A stretch of 64,000 nucleotides of DNA from Streptomyces peucetius (GTDB taxonomy: Bacteria; Actinomycetota; Actinomycetes; Streptomycetales; Streptomycetaceae): NCBI RefSeq assembly GCF_025854275.1, contig NZ_CP107567.1, positions 6,634,001-6,698,000 of the forward strand, in the 5' to 3' direction. Of this stretch, positions 16,750 through 24,972 are shown piece after piece. The notes under the pieces were generated by a model, which saw only the letters and a program-made list of their open reading frames with translations, was not told the DNA's origin and did not search any database. Each line of letters starts with the position of its first letter. The stretch's first letter is position 1. Position numbers and translations under genes: made by a program.

Positions 16750-17823
16750 TTACCGCCCGGTATCCGGAATTGTGGAGGGGGCTGCGCTCATCGAGTCCGT
16801 TCCGTTGCTGGTCGTCTCCCCGGTGCCGGGCAGCACGGTGTCGCCGGGCAGCTCCAGACGGGGGGTGGGGAGCGGCAGAAGGGGTTCGGCGGGCTCCGGG
16901 TCCCCGGCGGGTGCGCTCTTGGTGGGGGAGGGCGAAGGGGCGCCCGGGGCAGGGGCGGAAGGGCGGGGCGTGGTGGGCGCCGCGGTGGGCGACGGCGTCG
17001 GCGTGCGGGGCGTTCGCTGCTCCGGCGTGCCCCTGCGTTCCGGTGCGCCGGCGGACTCCGCCACGGCACCGCCGGCGTCGGGGACGACGCGGTGCCCCGA
17101 GAGGTAGTACGTGTACCAGGCCAGCACCGTCCGCAGATACGCGGTGGAGTGGTTGTACGAGAGGACCGAGCGCTCCAGATCACTCGGGTCGGACAGGTTC
17201 CGGCCGCCGGCGCACAGATAGCGGCCGGCCGCGAGTGCCGCGTCGAAGACGTTCTGCGGGTCGTGGCGACCGTCGCCGTTGCCGTCGGCGCCCCAGTACG
17301 CCCAGGTGGAGGGGATGAACTGCATGGGCCCGACGGCACGGTCGTACTCGGTGTCCCCGTCGTACCTTCCGCCGTCGCTGTCCCTGATGAGCGCGAAGCC
17401 GTCGCCGTCCAGCCGCGGGCCGAGAATCGGCGAGAGCGTGGCGCCGTCGGCGGTGACCCGGCCGCCGCGCGCCTGCCCGGACTCGACCTGGCCGATCGCC
17501 GCGAGGAGCTGCCAGCGCAGACCGCAGCCGGGGACGCTGCGCGCGAGTTCCGTCTCCGCTGCCCGGTACGCGGCGAACACCGTGGCCGGGAGAGAGCCGG
17601 CCGTCGGTGCGGCGGGGTCCGCGGCGACCGGACCCGCGACGGGTTCGGGTGTCCGCAGCGGCGGGAGTTCCGTGCGGTAGGCGCCGTCACCCGCCGTGTC
17701 CGGCGCCGACCGCTGCTGCCCGGCCGTGACGGCGGCTCCCGGTCCCTGCGAGGCGGTGAGTGCCGCCATGGCCGCGGTGACGAGTGCCGTCGTCTTGACG
17801 CCTCTGCGTGTGCGTCCTGTCAT
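16750..17823 (-). CDS. Secreted lytic murein transglycosylase (MltB-like)
   Basis: 357 residues. Signal peptide (GVKTTALVTAAMAALTASQGPGAAVTA), a catalytic SLT/MltB-type domain with active-site glutamate in LLAAIGQVESGQ, then GPMQFIPSTWAYWGADGNGDGRHDPQNVFDAALAAGRYLC, a signature of the family, and a long Pro/Thr/Ser-rich C-terminal tail without a clear domain. Cleaves peptidoglycan glycan strands outside the membrane. ATG at 17823 with GAGGGG 8 bases upstream; codons upstream in frame lack coding character. Lies 54 bases upstream of the sigma-factor gene in the same direction, so they may be co-transcribed. Confidence 0.9.
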   Translation of the reverse strand: MTGRTRRGVKTTALVTAAMAALTASQGPGAAVTAGQQRSAPDTAGDGAYRTELPPLRTPEPVAGPVAADPAAPTAGSLPATVFAAYRAAETELARSVPGCGLRWQLLAAIGQVESGQARGGRVTADGATLSPILGPRLDGDGFALIRDSDGGRYDGDTEYDRAVGPMQFIPSTWAYWGADGNGDGRHDPQNVFDAALAAGRYLCAGGRNLSDPSDLERSVLSYNHSTAYLRTVLAWYTYYLSGHRVVPDAGGAVAESAGAPERRGTPEQRTPRTPTPSPTAAPTTPRPSAPAPGAPSPSPTKSAPAGDPEPAEPLLPLPTPRLELPGDTVLPGTGETTSNGTDSMSAAPSTIPDTGR

Positions 17824-18012
17824 GATGCAGACCCCTCCCTGTGCCGCCGGGCCGGAAACACGGGCCGGCGGGGCTCGTCTCCCTTGCTCTACGCGCGAGC
17901 GCCGCGGGTCCGTCGCGTCATGACGTACGACGTCGGCGGCGAGCGCTGGCCGCCGGGCCGCCGGGCACGGGGCATGGGTCAGGGGCCCGCGGGCCGCGGC
18001 TAACGTGGAGGC

Positions 18013-18264
18013 ATGGTGCGACTGAGAGTGGAGTTCACGACGGAGCCGTTCGATCTGGACGAGCCGCCGCCGCACGCCGTGGCGGTGCGCGAGGTCGTGC
18101 AGGGGGCGGAACTCGACGCGGTGGACGTCGGGCCGTTCGGGAACACGGCGGAGGGCGGCGCGGAGCAGGTCCTCGGCACGGTGGACGCGCTGCTGCGCAC
18201 GGCGCTGGAGAACGGCGCGACCCGGGTCTCCCTGCAGGTCAACGTGGTGGAGGGCGAGGGATGA
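18013..18264 (+). CDS. Small thiamine-binding (MTH1187/YqgV-like) protein
   Basis: 83 residues fitting the MTH1187/YkoF-like fold: VEFTTEPF at the start, VGPFGNTAEGG in the ligand turn and ALLRTALENGATRVSLQVNVV at the end. Members bind thiamine or similar small molecules in the cytosol. GGAGG lies only one base before the ATG at 18013, so translation may begin at the GTG at 18016. Its stop overlaps the next start (ATGA), so the two form a coupled pair. Confidence 0.65.
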   Translation: MVRLRVEFTTEPFDLDEPPPHAVAVREVVQGAELDAVDVGPFGNTAEGGAEQVLGTVDALLRTALENGATRVSLQVNVVEGEG

Positions 18265-18635
18265 CGGCCCTGGACCACGCCCTTGCCCAGGCCGTGAAGC
18301 CGCTCGTCGACGCCATGGGCGGTGTACTGATGGAGCCCGGCGAGGCCGCCGAGGACGACGTCATACTCAGCTGGGAGGGCGAGGAGGTCCTCGCCGTTCG
18401 TCTTCCGCAGCTCGCGGACTCCCTCGACCACATCCTCGCGGCGCTGGAGCGGCAGCACGGCCGGCCGCTCGCCGAGCTGGACCGCAGGACCAAGCAGTCG
18501 ATCGTCAGGACGCTGGAGTCGCGGGGCGCGTTCTCCGTGCGGCACGGCGTGGAGACGGTGGCCGGCGCCCTCGGCGTCAGCCGCTTCACCGTCTACAACT
18601 ACCTGAACCGCGAGAAGAGCCCCTCGGAGGGCTGA
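18261..18635 (+). CDS. Small protein with C-terminal helix-turn-helix (PucR/Fis-like)
   Basis: 124 residues. The N-terminal ~70 residues (LAQAVKPLVDAMGGVL..VILSWEGEEVLAVRLP) have no family I can name. The C-terminus, IVRTLESRGAFSVRHGVETVAGALGVSRFTVYNYLNR, is a helix-turn-helix of the type found at the end of PucR and sugar-diacid regulators. ATG at 18261 overlaps the previous stop. Standing just before the ureide operon, it is a plausible regulator of purine catabolism, but that is inference. Confidence 0.75.
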   Translation: MTALDHALAQAVKPLVDAMGGVLMEPGEAAEDDVILSWEGEEVLAVRLPQLADSLDHILAALERQHGRPLAELDRRTKQSIVRTLESRGAFSVRHGVETVAGALGVSRFTVYNYLNREKSPSEG

Positions 18636-18676
18636 CGCCCCGACCGGCCGGCGCTTTGTGCGTACTCGTGCTGCAC

Positions 18677-19196
18677 TCAGGAAGTCCCGGCCACCTCGGC
18701 CGCGGTCACCTCCGCCGCGGGGGCCTCGGCGGTGGGTACGTCGGCCGCGGGTAGGTCGGCGGTGGGGAGGTCGCCCGCCGCCGGGAGATCGGCAAGGTCC
18801 GGGAGGCCGGCCGCCCCCGGCAGGTCGCCGAGGGCGGGGAGGTCACCGAGGCCCGGGAGCTCTCCGGCGGCGGGCAGTTCCCCGGTCGCCGGGTCCTGGG
18901 CCACCGGGAGCTCCCCCCGTCGCGGGAACGTCCCCGGTGCCGGGAGGTCCGTCGTGGGCAGGCCGCCGAGGCTGCCGGCGACACCGTCGAGGATGCCGGT
19001 CACCGTGCCGAGGAGGCTCGCCGGCAGGTTGTCGAGGGCTGAGGTGACGCCGCCGAAGGGGTCGTCCGCTGCGGCGCGGGGCACCTGGAGGGCGTCGGCC
19101 TGTGCGGCGGCGGGGGCGGGGTCGGCGGGCGATGCAGCGGCAGGCCGAGGAGGGCGCTTGCTGCCGTACAGGCGGCGAAGCGGCGAACGCTTTCAT
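18677..19196 (-). pseudogene. Secreted low-complexity Leu-Pro repeat protein, apparently frameshifted twice in the signal-peptide region
   Basis: The 135-residue open frame 18677-19084 encodes GGVTSALDNLPASLLGTVTGILDGVAGSLGG and then about 14 copies of a loose (A/G)xLPxxGDLP unit. Its proper start is ATG at 19196 with AGGAG 7 bases upstream, but that frame leaves after a few codons; a typical signal peptide (RRFAACTAASALLGLPL) lies in a second frame and the continuation ASPADPAPAAAQADALQVP in a third. Adding one G near 19188 and one G near 19143 would restore a single ~172-residue exported protein. Either a decayed gene or two sequencing deletions. Function unknown. Confidence 0.6.
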
Positions 19197-19499
19197 GTGC
19201 ATGCTCCTGCAGTGCCGACACCGTTGTCGGACGTACGGGAAGCCGGAGGCGGCACTCCAGTCGAATGGGGATGTTTCAGACGTCAGGTGCCGCGGGGCGG
19301 TGTGGGCCGGTGCGCTGCTGCAACGGTGTGGAGGTCCCGCCCGGGCTCGCGGACGCTCGCGGGCATGATCGCCACGGCCCCTGCCGGAGGCATTTGTAAC
19401 CCCAAGTTTTCAACAAAGTGTTGACGTCGCGTTGCCGGAGGGCGTTAGCTATCCGCAGCCCGTCCGAAGCACCGCGATGAACAAGCCACGGAGGCTCCC
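19197..19499. other. Divergent intergenic region before the uricase operon
   Basis: Holds the ribosome site of the minus-strand secreted protein at 19204-19208 and the uraD promoter/operator at 19410-19450. No gene seen. Confidence 0.7.
19410..19424 (+). promoter_or_regulatory. Palindromic operator TCAACA-N3-TGTTGA over the uraD -35 box
   Basis: TCAACAAAGTGTTGA, a perfect 6-3-6 palindrome whose right arm leads into TTGACG (-35); TTAGCT 18 bases on may be the -10. It lies 76-90 bases before the uraD start. The flanks TTTCAACAAANTGTTGACGTNNCGTT match the catalase promoter at 1290 base for base over about 20 positions. Confidence 0.65.
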
Positions 19500-20015
19500 G
19501 TGACTTCACTTCCGAACCCGGGCCTCGCCCGGTTCAACGCCTCCGAGGACAGTGCGGCCCTGGCCGCATTGCACGAGGTGTGCGCCAGTTCGGCGTGGGG
19601 GAGCAAACTGCTCGCCCAGCGACCGTACGCCAGCACCGAGGCCCTTTTCCAGGCCAGTGACGCCGCCATGGCCGAGCTGACCGAGGAGGATCTGGCCGAG
19701 GCGATGGCCGGTCACCCGCCGATCGGCCGGCCGAAGCCCGGAGACCCGACCTCCTCCCGCGAACAGAGCGGGATGGCCGGCGCCTCCGAAGCGCTCAAGG
19801 CCCAAATGCTCGAGCTGAACCTCGCCTACCAGGACAAGTTCGGTCATGTCTTCCTGATCTGCGCCACCGGCCGCACCGGTGAGCAGATGAGGGACGCCGT
19901 CCGCGAGCGGATCGACAACTCGCCCGACCAGGAGCGGGAGATCGTCCGCTCCGAACTGGGCAAGATCAACCGTATCCGTCTGACCCGTCTCGTAGAGCAG
20001 GAGCACAGCGCATGA
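19500..20015 (+). CDS. uraD: OHCU decarboxylase (ureide pathway)
   Basis: 171 residues. Decarboxylates 2-oxo-4-hydroxy-4-carboxy-5-ureidoimidazoline to S-allantoin, third step of urate breakdown. The family motif GHPPIGRP (HPxIG, catalytic His) and the end segments KFGHVFLICATGR and RERIDNSPDQEREI are present; length is normal. GTG at 19500 has GGAGG five bases upstream. First gene of a uraD-uraH-uricase operon, with the operator at 19410 before it. Confidence 0.94.
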   Translation: MTSLPNPGLARFNASEDSAALAALHEVCASSAWGSKLLAQRPYASTEALFQASDAAMAELTEEDLAEAMAGHPPIGRPKPGDPTSSREQSGMAGASEALKAQMLELNLAYQDKFGHVFLICATGRTGEQMRDAVRERIDNSPDQEREIVRSELGKINRIRLTRLVEQEHSA

Positions 20016-20410
20016 GCACGGCAACCACCGCCTCGGTGTCCACGCACATCCTGGACACCAGCGTGGGACGCCCCGCCGAGGGCGTCGCCATCTCTCTGTC
20101 GTCCCGCAGTGGCACGGGGGCGCAGTGGGTGGCGCTCGGCGCATCGAAGACCGACGCGGACGGGCGCTGCAAGGACCTGCCGGCGCTGCCGGAAGGAACG
20201 ACACACGTACGTCTCGACTTCGAGACCGAGGCGTACTTCGAGACCAAGCAAGCCGATGCGCAGCAGGACGCCCCCGCGAATCGGGACAGCGGTGCATCCG
20301 GTGTGTTCTTCCCGGAAGTGGCGATCACCTTCGCCGTCGTGCCGGGCGAGCACTACCACGTACCGCTGCTGCTCAACCCGTTCGGCTACTCCGTTTACCG
20401 AGGGAGCTAG
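20012..20410 (+). CDS. uraH: 5-hydroxyisourate hydrolase (transthyretin-like)
   Basis: 132 residues. Opens the ring of 5-hydroxyisourate, the product of uricase. It has the N-terminal STHILDTSVGRPA, the middle DADGRCKDLP, and the diagnostic C-terminal YRGS with active-site residues; His in VSTHILD and in GEHYHVPLLL are those expected. About 15 residues longer than the usual protein because of an insert in AYFETKQADAQQDAPANRDSG. ATG overlaps the uraD stop (ATGA). Confidence 0.95.
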   Translation: MSTATTASVSTHILDTSVGRPAEGVAISLSSRSGTGAQWVALGASKTDADGRCKDLPALPEGTTHVRLDFETEAYFETKQADAQQDAPANRDSGASGVFFPEVAITFAVVPGEHYHVPLLLNPFGYSVYRGS

Positions 20411-20415
20411 CAGAC

Positions 20416-21339
20416 ATGCCCACGATTCTCGGCCAGAACCAGTACGGCAAAGCAGAGAACCGAGTCGTCAAGATCACGCGGGACGGCGACACCCATCACA
20501 TCAAGGACCTGAACGTCTCGGTCGCCCTCTCCGGCGACATGGACGACGTGCACTACTCCGGCTCCAATGCCAACGTCCTGCCGACCGACACCACCAAGAA
20601 CACGGTGTACGCGTTCGCCAAGGAGTACGGCATCGAGTCCGCCGAGCAGTTCGGCATCCACCTGGCCCGGCACTTCGTGACCAGCCAGGAGCCGATCCAC
20701 CGGGCGCGCATCCGGATCGAGGAGTACGCCTGGGAGCGCATCGCGACCTCCGACGGCAACTCGAAGTTCATCGGCGCCGACGAGGTCAAGCACTCCTTCG
20801 TCCGCAAGGGCCAGGAGACCCGCACCACCCAGATCACCTTCGACGGTGACAAGTGGGAGGTCGTCTCCGGCCTCAAGGACCTGACCGTGATGAACTCGAC
20901 CAACTCCGAGTTCTGGGGTTACGTCAAGGACCGGTACACGACCCTCAAAGAGGCGTACGACCGCATCCTGGCCACCCAGGTCGCCGCCCAGTGGCGCTAC
21001 AACTGGACCTCCGACGAGGCACGGATGCCGAACTGGGACAAGTCCTACGACCAGGCCAGGAAGCACATGCTCGAGGCCTTCGCGGAGACGTACTCCCTGT
21101 CGCTGCAGCAGACCCTCTACCAGATGGGTTCGCGCATCATCAACAGCCGAAGCGAGATCGACGAGATCCGTTTCTCGCTGCCGAACAAGCACCACTTCCT
21201 GGTGGACCTCGAGCCCTTCGGCCTCAAGAACGACAACGAGGTCTACTTCGCGGCGGACCGCCCGTACGGCCTGATCGAGGCCACCGTCCTGCGGGACGGG
21301 GTCGAGCCGCAGATCCCGGTCGACATGACCAACCTCTGA
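20416..21339 (+). CDS. pucL: Urate oxidase (uricase)
   Basis: 307 residues of the cofactor-free tunnel-fold uricase: NQYGKAENRVVKITRD with catalytic Lys/Thr region, the central STNSEFWGYVKDRYTTL, and the C-terminal NKHHFLVDLEPFGLKNDNEVYFAADRPYGLIEATV. Oxidises urate to 5-hydroxyisourate and releases hydrogen peroxide, which explains a linked catalase. ATG at 20416 preceded by AGGGAG. Followed by a strong hairpin terminator at 21347-21390. Confidence 0.96.
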   Translation: MPTILGQNQYGKAENRVVKITRDGDTHHIKDLNVSVALSGDMDDVHYSGSNANVLPTDTTKNTVYAFAKEYGIESAEQFGIHLARHFVTSQEPIHRARIRIEEYAWERIATSDGNSKFIGADEVKHSFVRKGQETRTTQITFDGDKWEVVSGLKDLTVMNSTNSEFWGYVKDRYTTLKEAYDRILATQVAAQWRYNWTSDEARMPNWDKSYDQARKHMLEAFAETYSLSLQQTLYQMGSRIINSRSEIDEIRFSLPNKHHFLVDLEPFGLKNDNEVYFAADRPYGLIEATVLRDGVEPQIPVDMTNL

Positions 21340-21346
21340 CGCGGGA

Positions 21347-21390
21347 CCGGCCGGCCCCCGCCCGCCCACCGCCGGGCGGGGGCCGGCCGG
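21347..21390 (+). terminator. Hairpin terminator after uricase
   Basis: Perfect 18-bp arms (CCGGCCGGCCCCCGCCCG at 21347-21364; complement 21373-21390) with an 8-base loop. No T tract, as common in streptomycetes. Confidence 0.7.
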
Positions 21391-21406
21391 ACCGGAGGGA
21401 AGAACC

Positions 21407-21685
21407 ATGGCACAGCCTCAAACGGCCACGTTGGACGGCCTGTTCACCGGTACGCCCGCCGCGGCCCCCACCTTCTCGCTCACCCGGAGCGCCGGTGTGG
21501 TGTCCCCGGCCCCGGAACGCGGCCGCCGTACCCTTGCCGCAGCCGGTGGCCCCGGCGCGTTCCCCCTTCCGGCCGCGGTCGTCCCGCTCGTCCCGGTGCG
21601 CGCCCCTGGGGGCGCCGGCATCGTCCCGTTCTTCCACCCTCTCGGCACCCGCAGCCGCACAGCTGCGGCACTCAAATCCTCCTAG
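21407..21685 (+). CDS. Small hypothetical protein between uricase and deaminase
   Basis: 92 residues, MAQPQTATLDGLFTGTPAAAP..., Ala/Pro/Gly/Val-rich without a recognised domain, cysteine pattern or signal peptide. GGAGGGAAG stands five bases before the ATG, and codon use is G/C-rich at third positions, which favours a real gene; the low complexity argues for caution. It follows the uricase terminator, so would need read-through or its own promoter. Confidence 0.4.
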   Translation: MAQPQTATLDGLFTGTPAAAPTFSLTRSAGVVSPAPERGRRTLAAAGGPGAFPLPAAVVPLVPVRAPGGAGIVPFFHPLGTRSRTAAALKSS

Positions 21686-21730
21686 GGTCCTGCCGTGCCC
21701 ACATCGCCGCTGACAGAAGAAGGAAGCACC

Positions 21731-23131
21731 ATGGCACCTTCGGCAGCCCACGACGGCGCTCCCGAGCGCATCGTCATCGAGAACTGTGCGATCGCCACCG
21801 TCGACGCCGACGACACGGAGTACGCCTCCGGGCATGTCGTCGTCGCCGGCAACCGGATCGAGTCCGTCGGAGCGGGCAAGGCACCGGACGGCCTGGAAGG
21901 CGTCGTACGCCGCATCGACGGCACCGGCCACCTCGTCACCCCGGGCCTGGTCAACACCCACCACCACTTCTACCAGTGGATCACCCGCGGCCTCGCGACC
22001 GACCACAACCTCTTCAACTGGCTGGTGGCGCTCTACCCGACCTGGGCGCGCATCGACGAGCCGATGGCCCGCGCCGCCGCGCAGGGCTCGCTCGCGATGA
22101 TGGCCCGCGGCGGCGTCACCACCGCCATGGACCACCACTACGTCTATCCGCGGGGCTCCGGCGACCTGTCCGGCGCGATCATCGGCGCCGCCCGCGAGAT
22201 GGGCGTACGGTTCACCCTCGCCCGCGGCTCGATGGACCGCGGCACGTCGGACGGCGGCCTGCCGCCGGACTTCGCCGTCGAGTCCCTCGAAGGGGCGCTC
22301 GCGGGTACCGAGGCGACGATCGACAAGCACCACGACGCCTCCTTCGACGCCATGACCCGGATCGCGGTCGCGCCGTGCTCCCCGTTCTCGGTGTCCACCG
22401 AACTGATGCGGCAGGGCGCGGAGCTGGCCCGGCGCAAGGGCGTGCGGCTGCACACCCACGGCTCGGAGACCGTCGAGGAGGAGGAGTTCTGCAAGGAACT
22501 CTTCGGAATGGGCCCGACCGACTACTTCGAGTCGACGGGCTGGCTCGGCTCCGACGTGTGGATGGCGCACTGCGTCCACATGAACGACTCCGACATCGCC
22601 GCCTTCGCCCGTACCGGCACCGGCGTCGCGCACTGCCCCTCTTCCAACGCGCGTCTGGCCGCCGGCATCGCCCGCGTGCCCGACATGCTGAAGGCCGGTG
22701 TGCCGGTGGGCCTCGGCGTCGACGGCACCGCCTCCAACGAGTCCGGCGAGCTGCACACCGAACTGCGCAACGCCCTGCTGATCAACCGGCTCGGCGCCCA
22801 CCGGGAGGCGGCGCTGAACGCCCGCCAGGCGCTGCGGCTCGGCACCTACGGCGGGGCGCAGGTCCTCGGCCGCGCGGACCAGATCGGATCCCTCGAGCCC
22901 GGCAAGCTCGCCGACCTGGTGCTGTGGAAGCTGGACACGCTCGCCCACTCCTCCATCGCCGACCCGGTCGTCGCCCTCGTCTTCGGCGCGGCGGCCCCCG
23001 TAACACTCTCCCTCGTCGACGGCACCCCGATCGTCGAGGCGGGCCACCTCACCACGGTGGACGAGGACGCCATCGCCCGCTCCACGCGGGACGAGGCACA
23101 GCGCCTGGCGCGGATCGCCGCACAGGACTGA
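21731..23131 (+). CDS. 8-oxoguanine deaminase-type amidohydrolase
   Basis: 466 residues of the AtzA/TrzN amidohydrolase branch. Metal ligands: PGLVNTHHHFYQ (HxH), HTHGSE, MAHCVHM and VGLGVDGTASNES. The segment FNWLVALYPTWARI and the length fit bacterial 8-oxoguanine deaminases, often annotated as guanine or hydroxydechloroatrazine deaminase. It would feed deaminated purines toward urate. ATG at 21731 has GAAGGA upstream; GTG at 21695 is possible but less likely. Placed between uricase and a purine permease, which supports the role. Confidence 0.87.
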   Translation: MAPSAAHDGAPERIVIENCAIATVDADDTEYASGHVVVAGNRIESVGAGKAPDGLEGVVRRIDGTGHLVTPGLVNTHHHFYQWITRGLATDHNLFNWLVALYPTWARIDEPMARAAAQGSLAMMARGGVTTAMDHHYVYPRGSGDLSGAIIGAAREMGVRFTLARGSMDRGTSDGGLPPDFAVESLEGALAGTEATIDKHHDASFDAMTRIAVAPCSPFSVSTELMRQGAELARRKGVRLHTHGSETVEEEEFCKELFGMGPTDYFESTGWLGSDVWMAHCVHMNDSDIAAFARTGTGVAHCPSSNARLAAGIARVPDMLKAGVPVGLGVDGTASNESGELHTELRNALLINRLGAHREAALNARQALRLGTYGGAQVLGRADQIGSLEPGKLADLVLWKLDTLAHSSIADPVVALVFGAAAPVTLSLVDGTPIVEAGHLTTVDEDAIARSTRDEAQRLARIAAQD

Positions 23132-23388
23132 CCCAAGGAAGTCCGGCCGAGGGGGACGGCCCTCGGCCGGCGGCCGTGAACCCGAGCGGGGTCCACGGCA
23201 GCCGTCGCCGGGAGGTGCGTGCGGAGCACGCCCGCACCTCCCGGTGGTGGTGACACGTGCCCACCCGGCACACGGCACCACCCGCACCACCGGTTCGGGC
23301 GACCCGGTAGGTGCATCTGCACCACCCCGCACCACCTCCTTGACACCACATGTCACCGACGACGTGTAACCCGACCGGAGGCACCGCC
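23132..23388 (+). promoter_or_regulatory. Intergenic region with two hairpins and a promoter for the permease
   Basis: Two inverted repeats follow the deaminase: CCGGCCGAGGG (23143-23153)/23160-23170 and CCGGGAGGTGCG (23208-23219)/23233-23244, likely terminators. Further on stand a small palindrome GGTGCATCTGCACC (23310-23323) and a promoter-like pair TTGACA (23340-23345) and TGTAAC (23365-23370). Confidence 0.55.
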
Positions 23389-24813
23389 GTGGCCGCGCAA
23401 TCACCGACCGCCGACGCACCCGACGAAGCACCAGAAGAACTCGACCGCAAACATCCGGTCGACGAGAAACTCCCGCCCTTCAAGATGTTCACCAGCGGCC
23501 TCCAGCATGTGGCCGCCATGTACGCGGGCGTGGTGGCCCCGCCGATGATCGTGGGGCCCGCCGTGGGCCTCGACGCCAAGGACACCGCGTTCCTGATGGG
23601 CGCCAGCCTGTTCACGGCCGGTATAGCCACCCTGCTCCAGACCATCGGCTTCTGGCGCGTCGGCGCCCGGCTGCCGTTCGTCAACGGCGTCTCCTTCGCC
23701 GGTGTGACCCCGATGGTCGCCATCGGCAGGGACAGGGGCTACGACGGCATCGCCGTCATCTTCGGCGCGATCATCGTCGCCAGTGTGCTGGGCTTCGTGC
23801 TCACCCCGTACTTCTCCAAACTGGTCCGGTTCTTCCCGCCCGTCGTCACCGGCACGGTCATCACCCTCATCGGTGTGTCCCTGCTGCCGGTCGCCTTCAA
23901 CTGGTCGCAGGGCGGCAACTCCACCGCCGACGACTACGGCTCCATGAAGAACATCGGCATGGCGGCCCTGACGTTCGTGATCGTGCTGGCGCTGCGCAAA
24001 CTGCTGCGCGGCTTCCTCCAGCAAATCGCCATCCTGCTCGGACTCGTCGTCGGCACGATCATTGCCGCCCCACTGGGCATGACCAGCATGGACGCGATGT
24101 CGGAGGCCGGGATCGTCGGCTTCCCCACGCCGTTCCACTTCGGCGCACCGCAGTTCGAGATCGCCGCGATCATCTCGATGTGCATCGTCATGCTGGTCTG
24201 CATGACCGAGTCCACCGCCGACATGCTCGCGCTCGGCCGGATCGTCGACCGCCCGGCGGACGAGCGGGTCATCGAGGGCGGCCTGCGCGCCGACACCCTG
24301 GGCAGTGCCATCAGCCCGCTGTTCAACGGCTTCATGTGCAGCGCGTTCGCCCAGAACATCGGCCTGGTGGCGATGACGAAGGTGCGCAGCCGGTTCGTCG
24401 TCGCCGCGGGCGGCGGCATCCTGATCCTGCTCGGTCTGTGTCCGGTGGCGGCGTCGGTCATCGCGCTCGTACCGCTGCCGGTCCTCGGTGGTGCCGGCAT
24501 TGTCCTGTTCGGCTCGGTCGCGGCGAGCGGCATCCAGACGCTGGCCACGGCCGCGCTGGAGAAGGGCGAGAACGCACTGATCGTCGCCGCCGCCGTCGGC
24601 ATCGGCCTGATCCCGATCGCCGCGCCGCAGTTCTACCACGCCTTCCCCGAGGACCTGCTCGTCGTTCTCGACTCGGGCATCTCGACCGGCTGCATCGTGG
24701 CGATCCTGCTGAACCTCGCCTTCAACCACCTCGGCGGGAAGGGAAGGGCGCACGAGGAGACGTCCCCGGAGGAAGCCGGCGGCAAGGTCGACGAGCCGGC
24801 CGCCGTGCACTGA
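23389..24813 (+). CDS. NCS2-family nucleobase (uracil/xanthine/urate) permease
   Basis: 474 residues with about 13-14 membrane segments, the NCS2 core motifs FVNGVSFAGVTPMVAIGRD and MTESTADMLALGRI, and QNIGLVAMTKVRSR. Proton- or sodium-driven uptake of xanthine/urate-like bases is the family role. GTG at 23389 chosen for GGAGG seven bases upstream; a start at 23350 would lack one. Nearby uricase and deaminase genes support a purine substrate. The convergent lysozyme gene follows after a shared terminator. Confidence 0.92.
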   Translation: MAAQSPTADAPDEAPEELDRKHPVDEKLPPFKMFTSGLQHVAAMYAGVVAPPMIVGPAVGLDAKDTAFLMGASLFTAGIATLLQTIGFWRVGARLPFVNGVSFAGVTPMVAIGRDRGYDGIAVIFGAIIVASVLGFVLTPYFSKLVRFFPPVVTGTVITLIGVSLLPVAFNWSQGGNSTADDYGSMKNIGMAALTFVIVLALRKLLRGFLQQIAILLGLVVGTIIAAPLGMTSMDAMSEAGIVGFPTPFHFGAPQFEIAAIISMCIVMLVCMTESTADMLALGRIVDRPADERVIEGGLRADTLGSAISPLFNGFMCSAFAQNIGLVAMTKVRSRFVVAAGGGILILLGLCPVAASVIALVPLPVLGGAGIVLFGSVAASGIQTLATAALEKGENALIVAAAVGIGLIPIAAPQFYHAFPEDLLVVLDSGISTGCIVAILLNLAFNHLGGKGRAHEETSPEEAGGKVDEPAAVH

Positions 24814-24923
24814 GGCCGGCTGCCGTGCCGTTGAGCGCTGCCGTGTCGTTGAGCAACGGGCGCGCGGTCCGCGACCGCGCTGTTGCCGACTGGGCCGTTG
24901 CCGGCCGTGCCGTTGTCGGTCGT

Positions 24924-24962
24924 GCCCGGGTGGAGCCGTCCTCGTGGGGGCTCCACCCGGGC
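24924..24962. terminator. Bidirectional terminator between permease and lysozyme
   Basis: Perfect 14-bp arms GCCCGGGTGGAGCC (24924-24937) and complement (24949-24962), 11-base loop, between two convergent genes. Confidence 0.75.
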
Positions 24963-24972
24963 GCTCCGGTGC

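Noticed and set aside
23281..23345. Possible purine riboswitch before the NCS2 permease
   Set aside because: No conserved purine-aptamer core could be found; only a small palindrome and promoter boxes.
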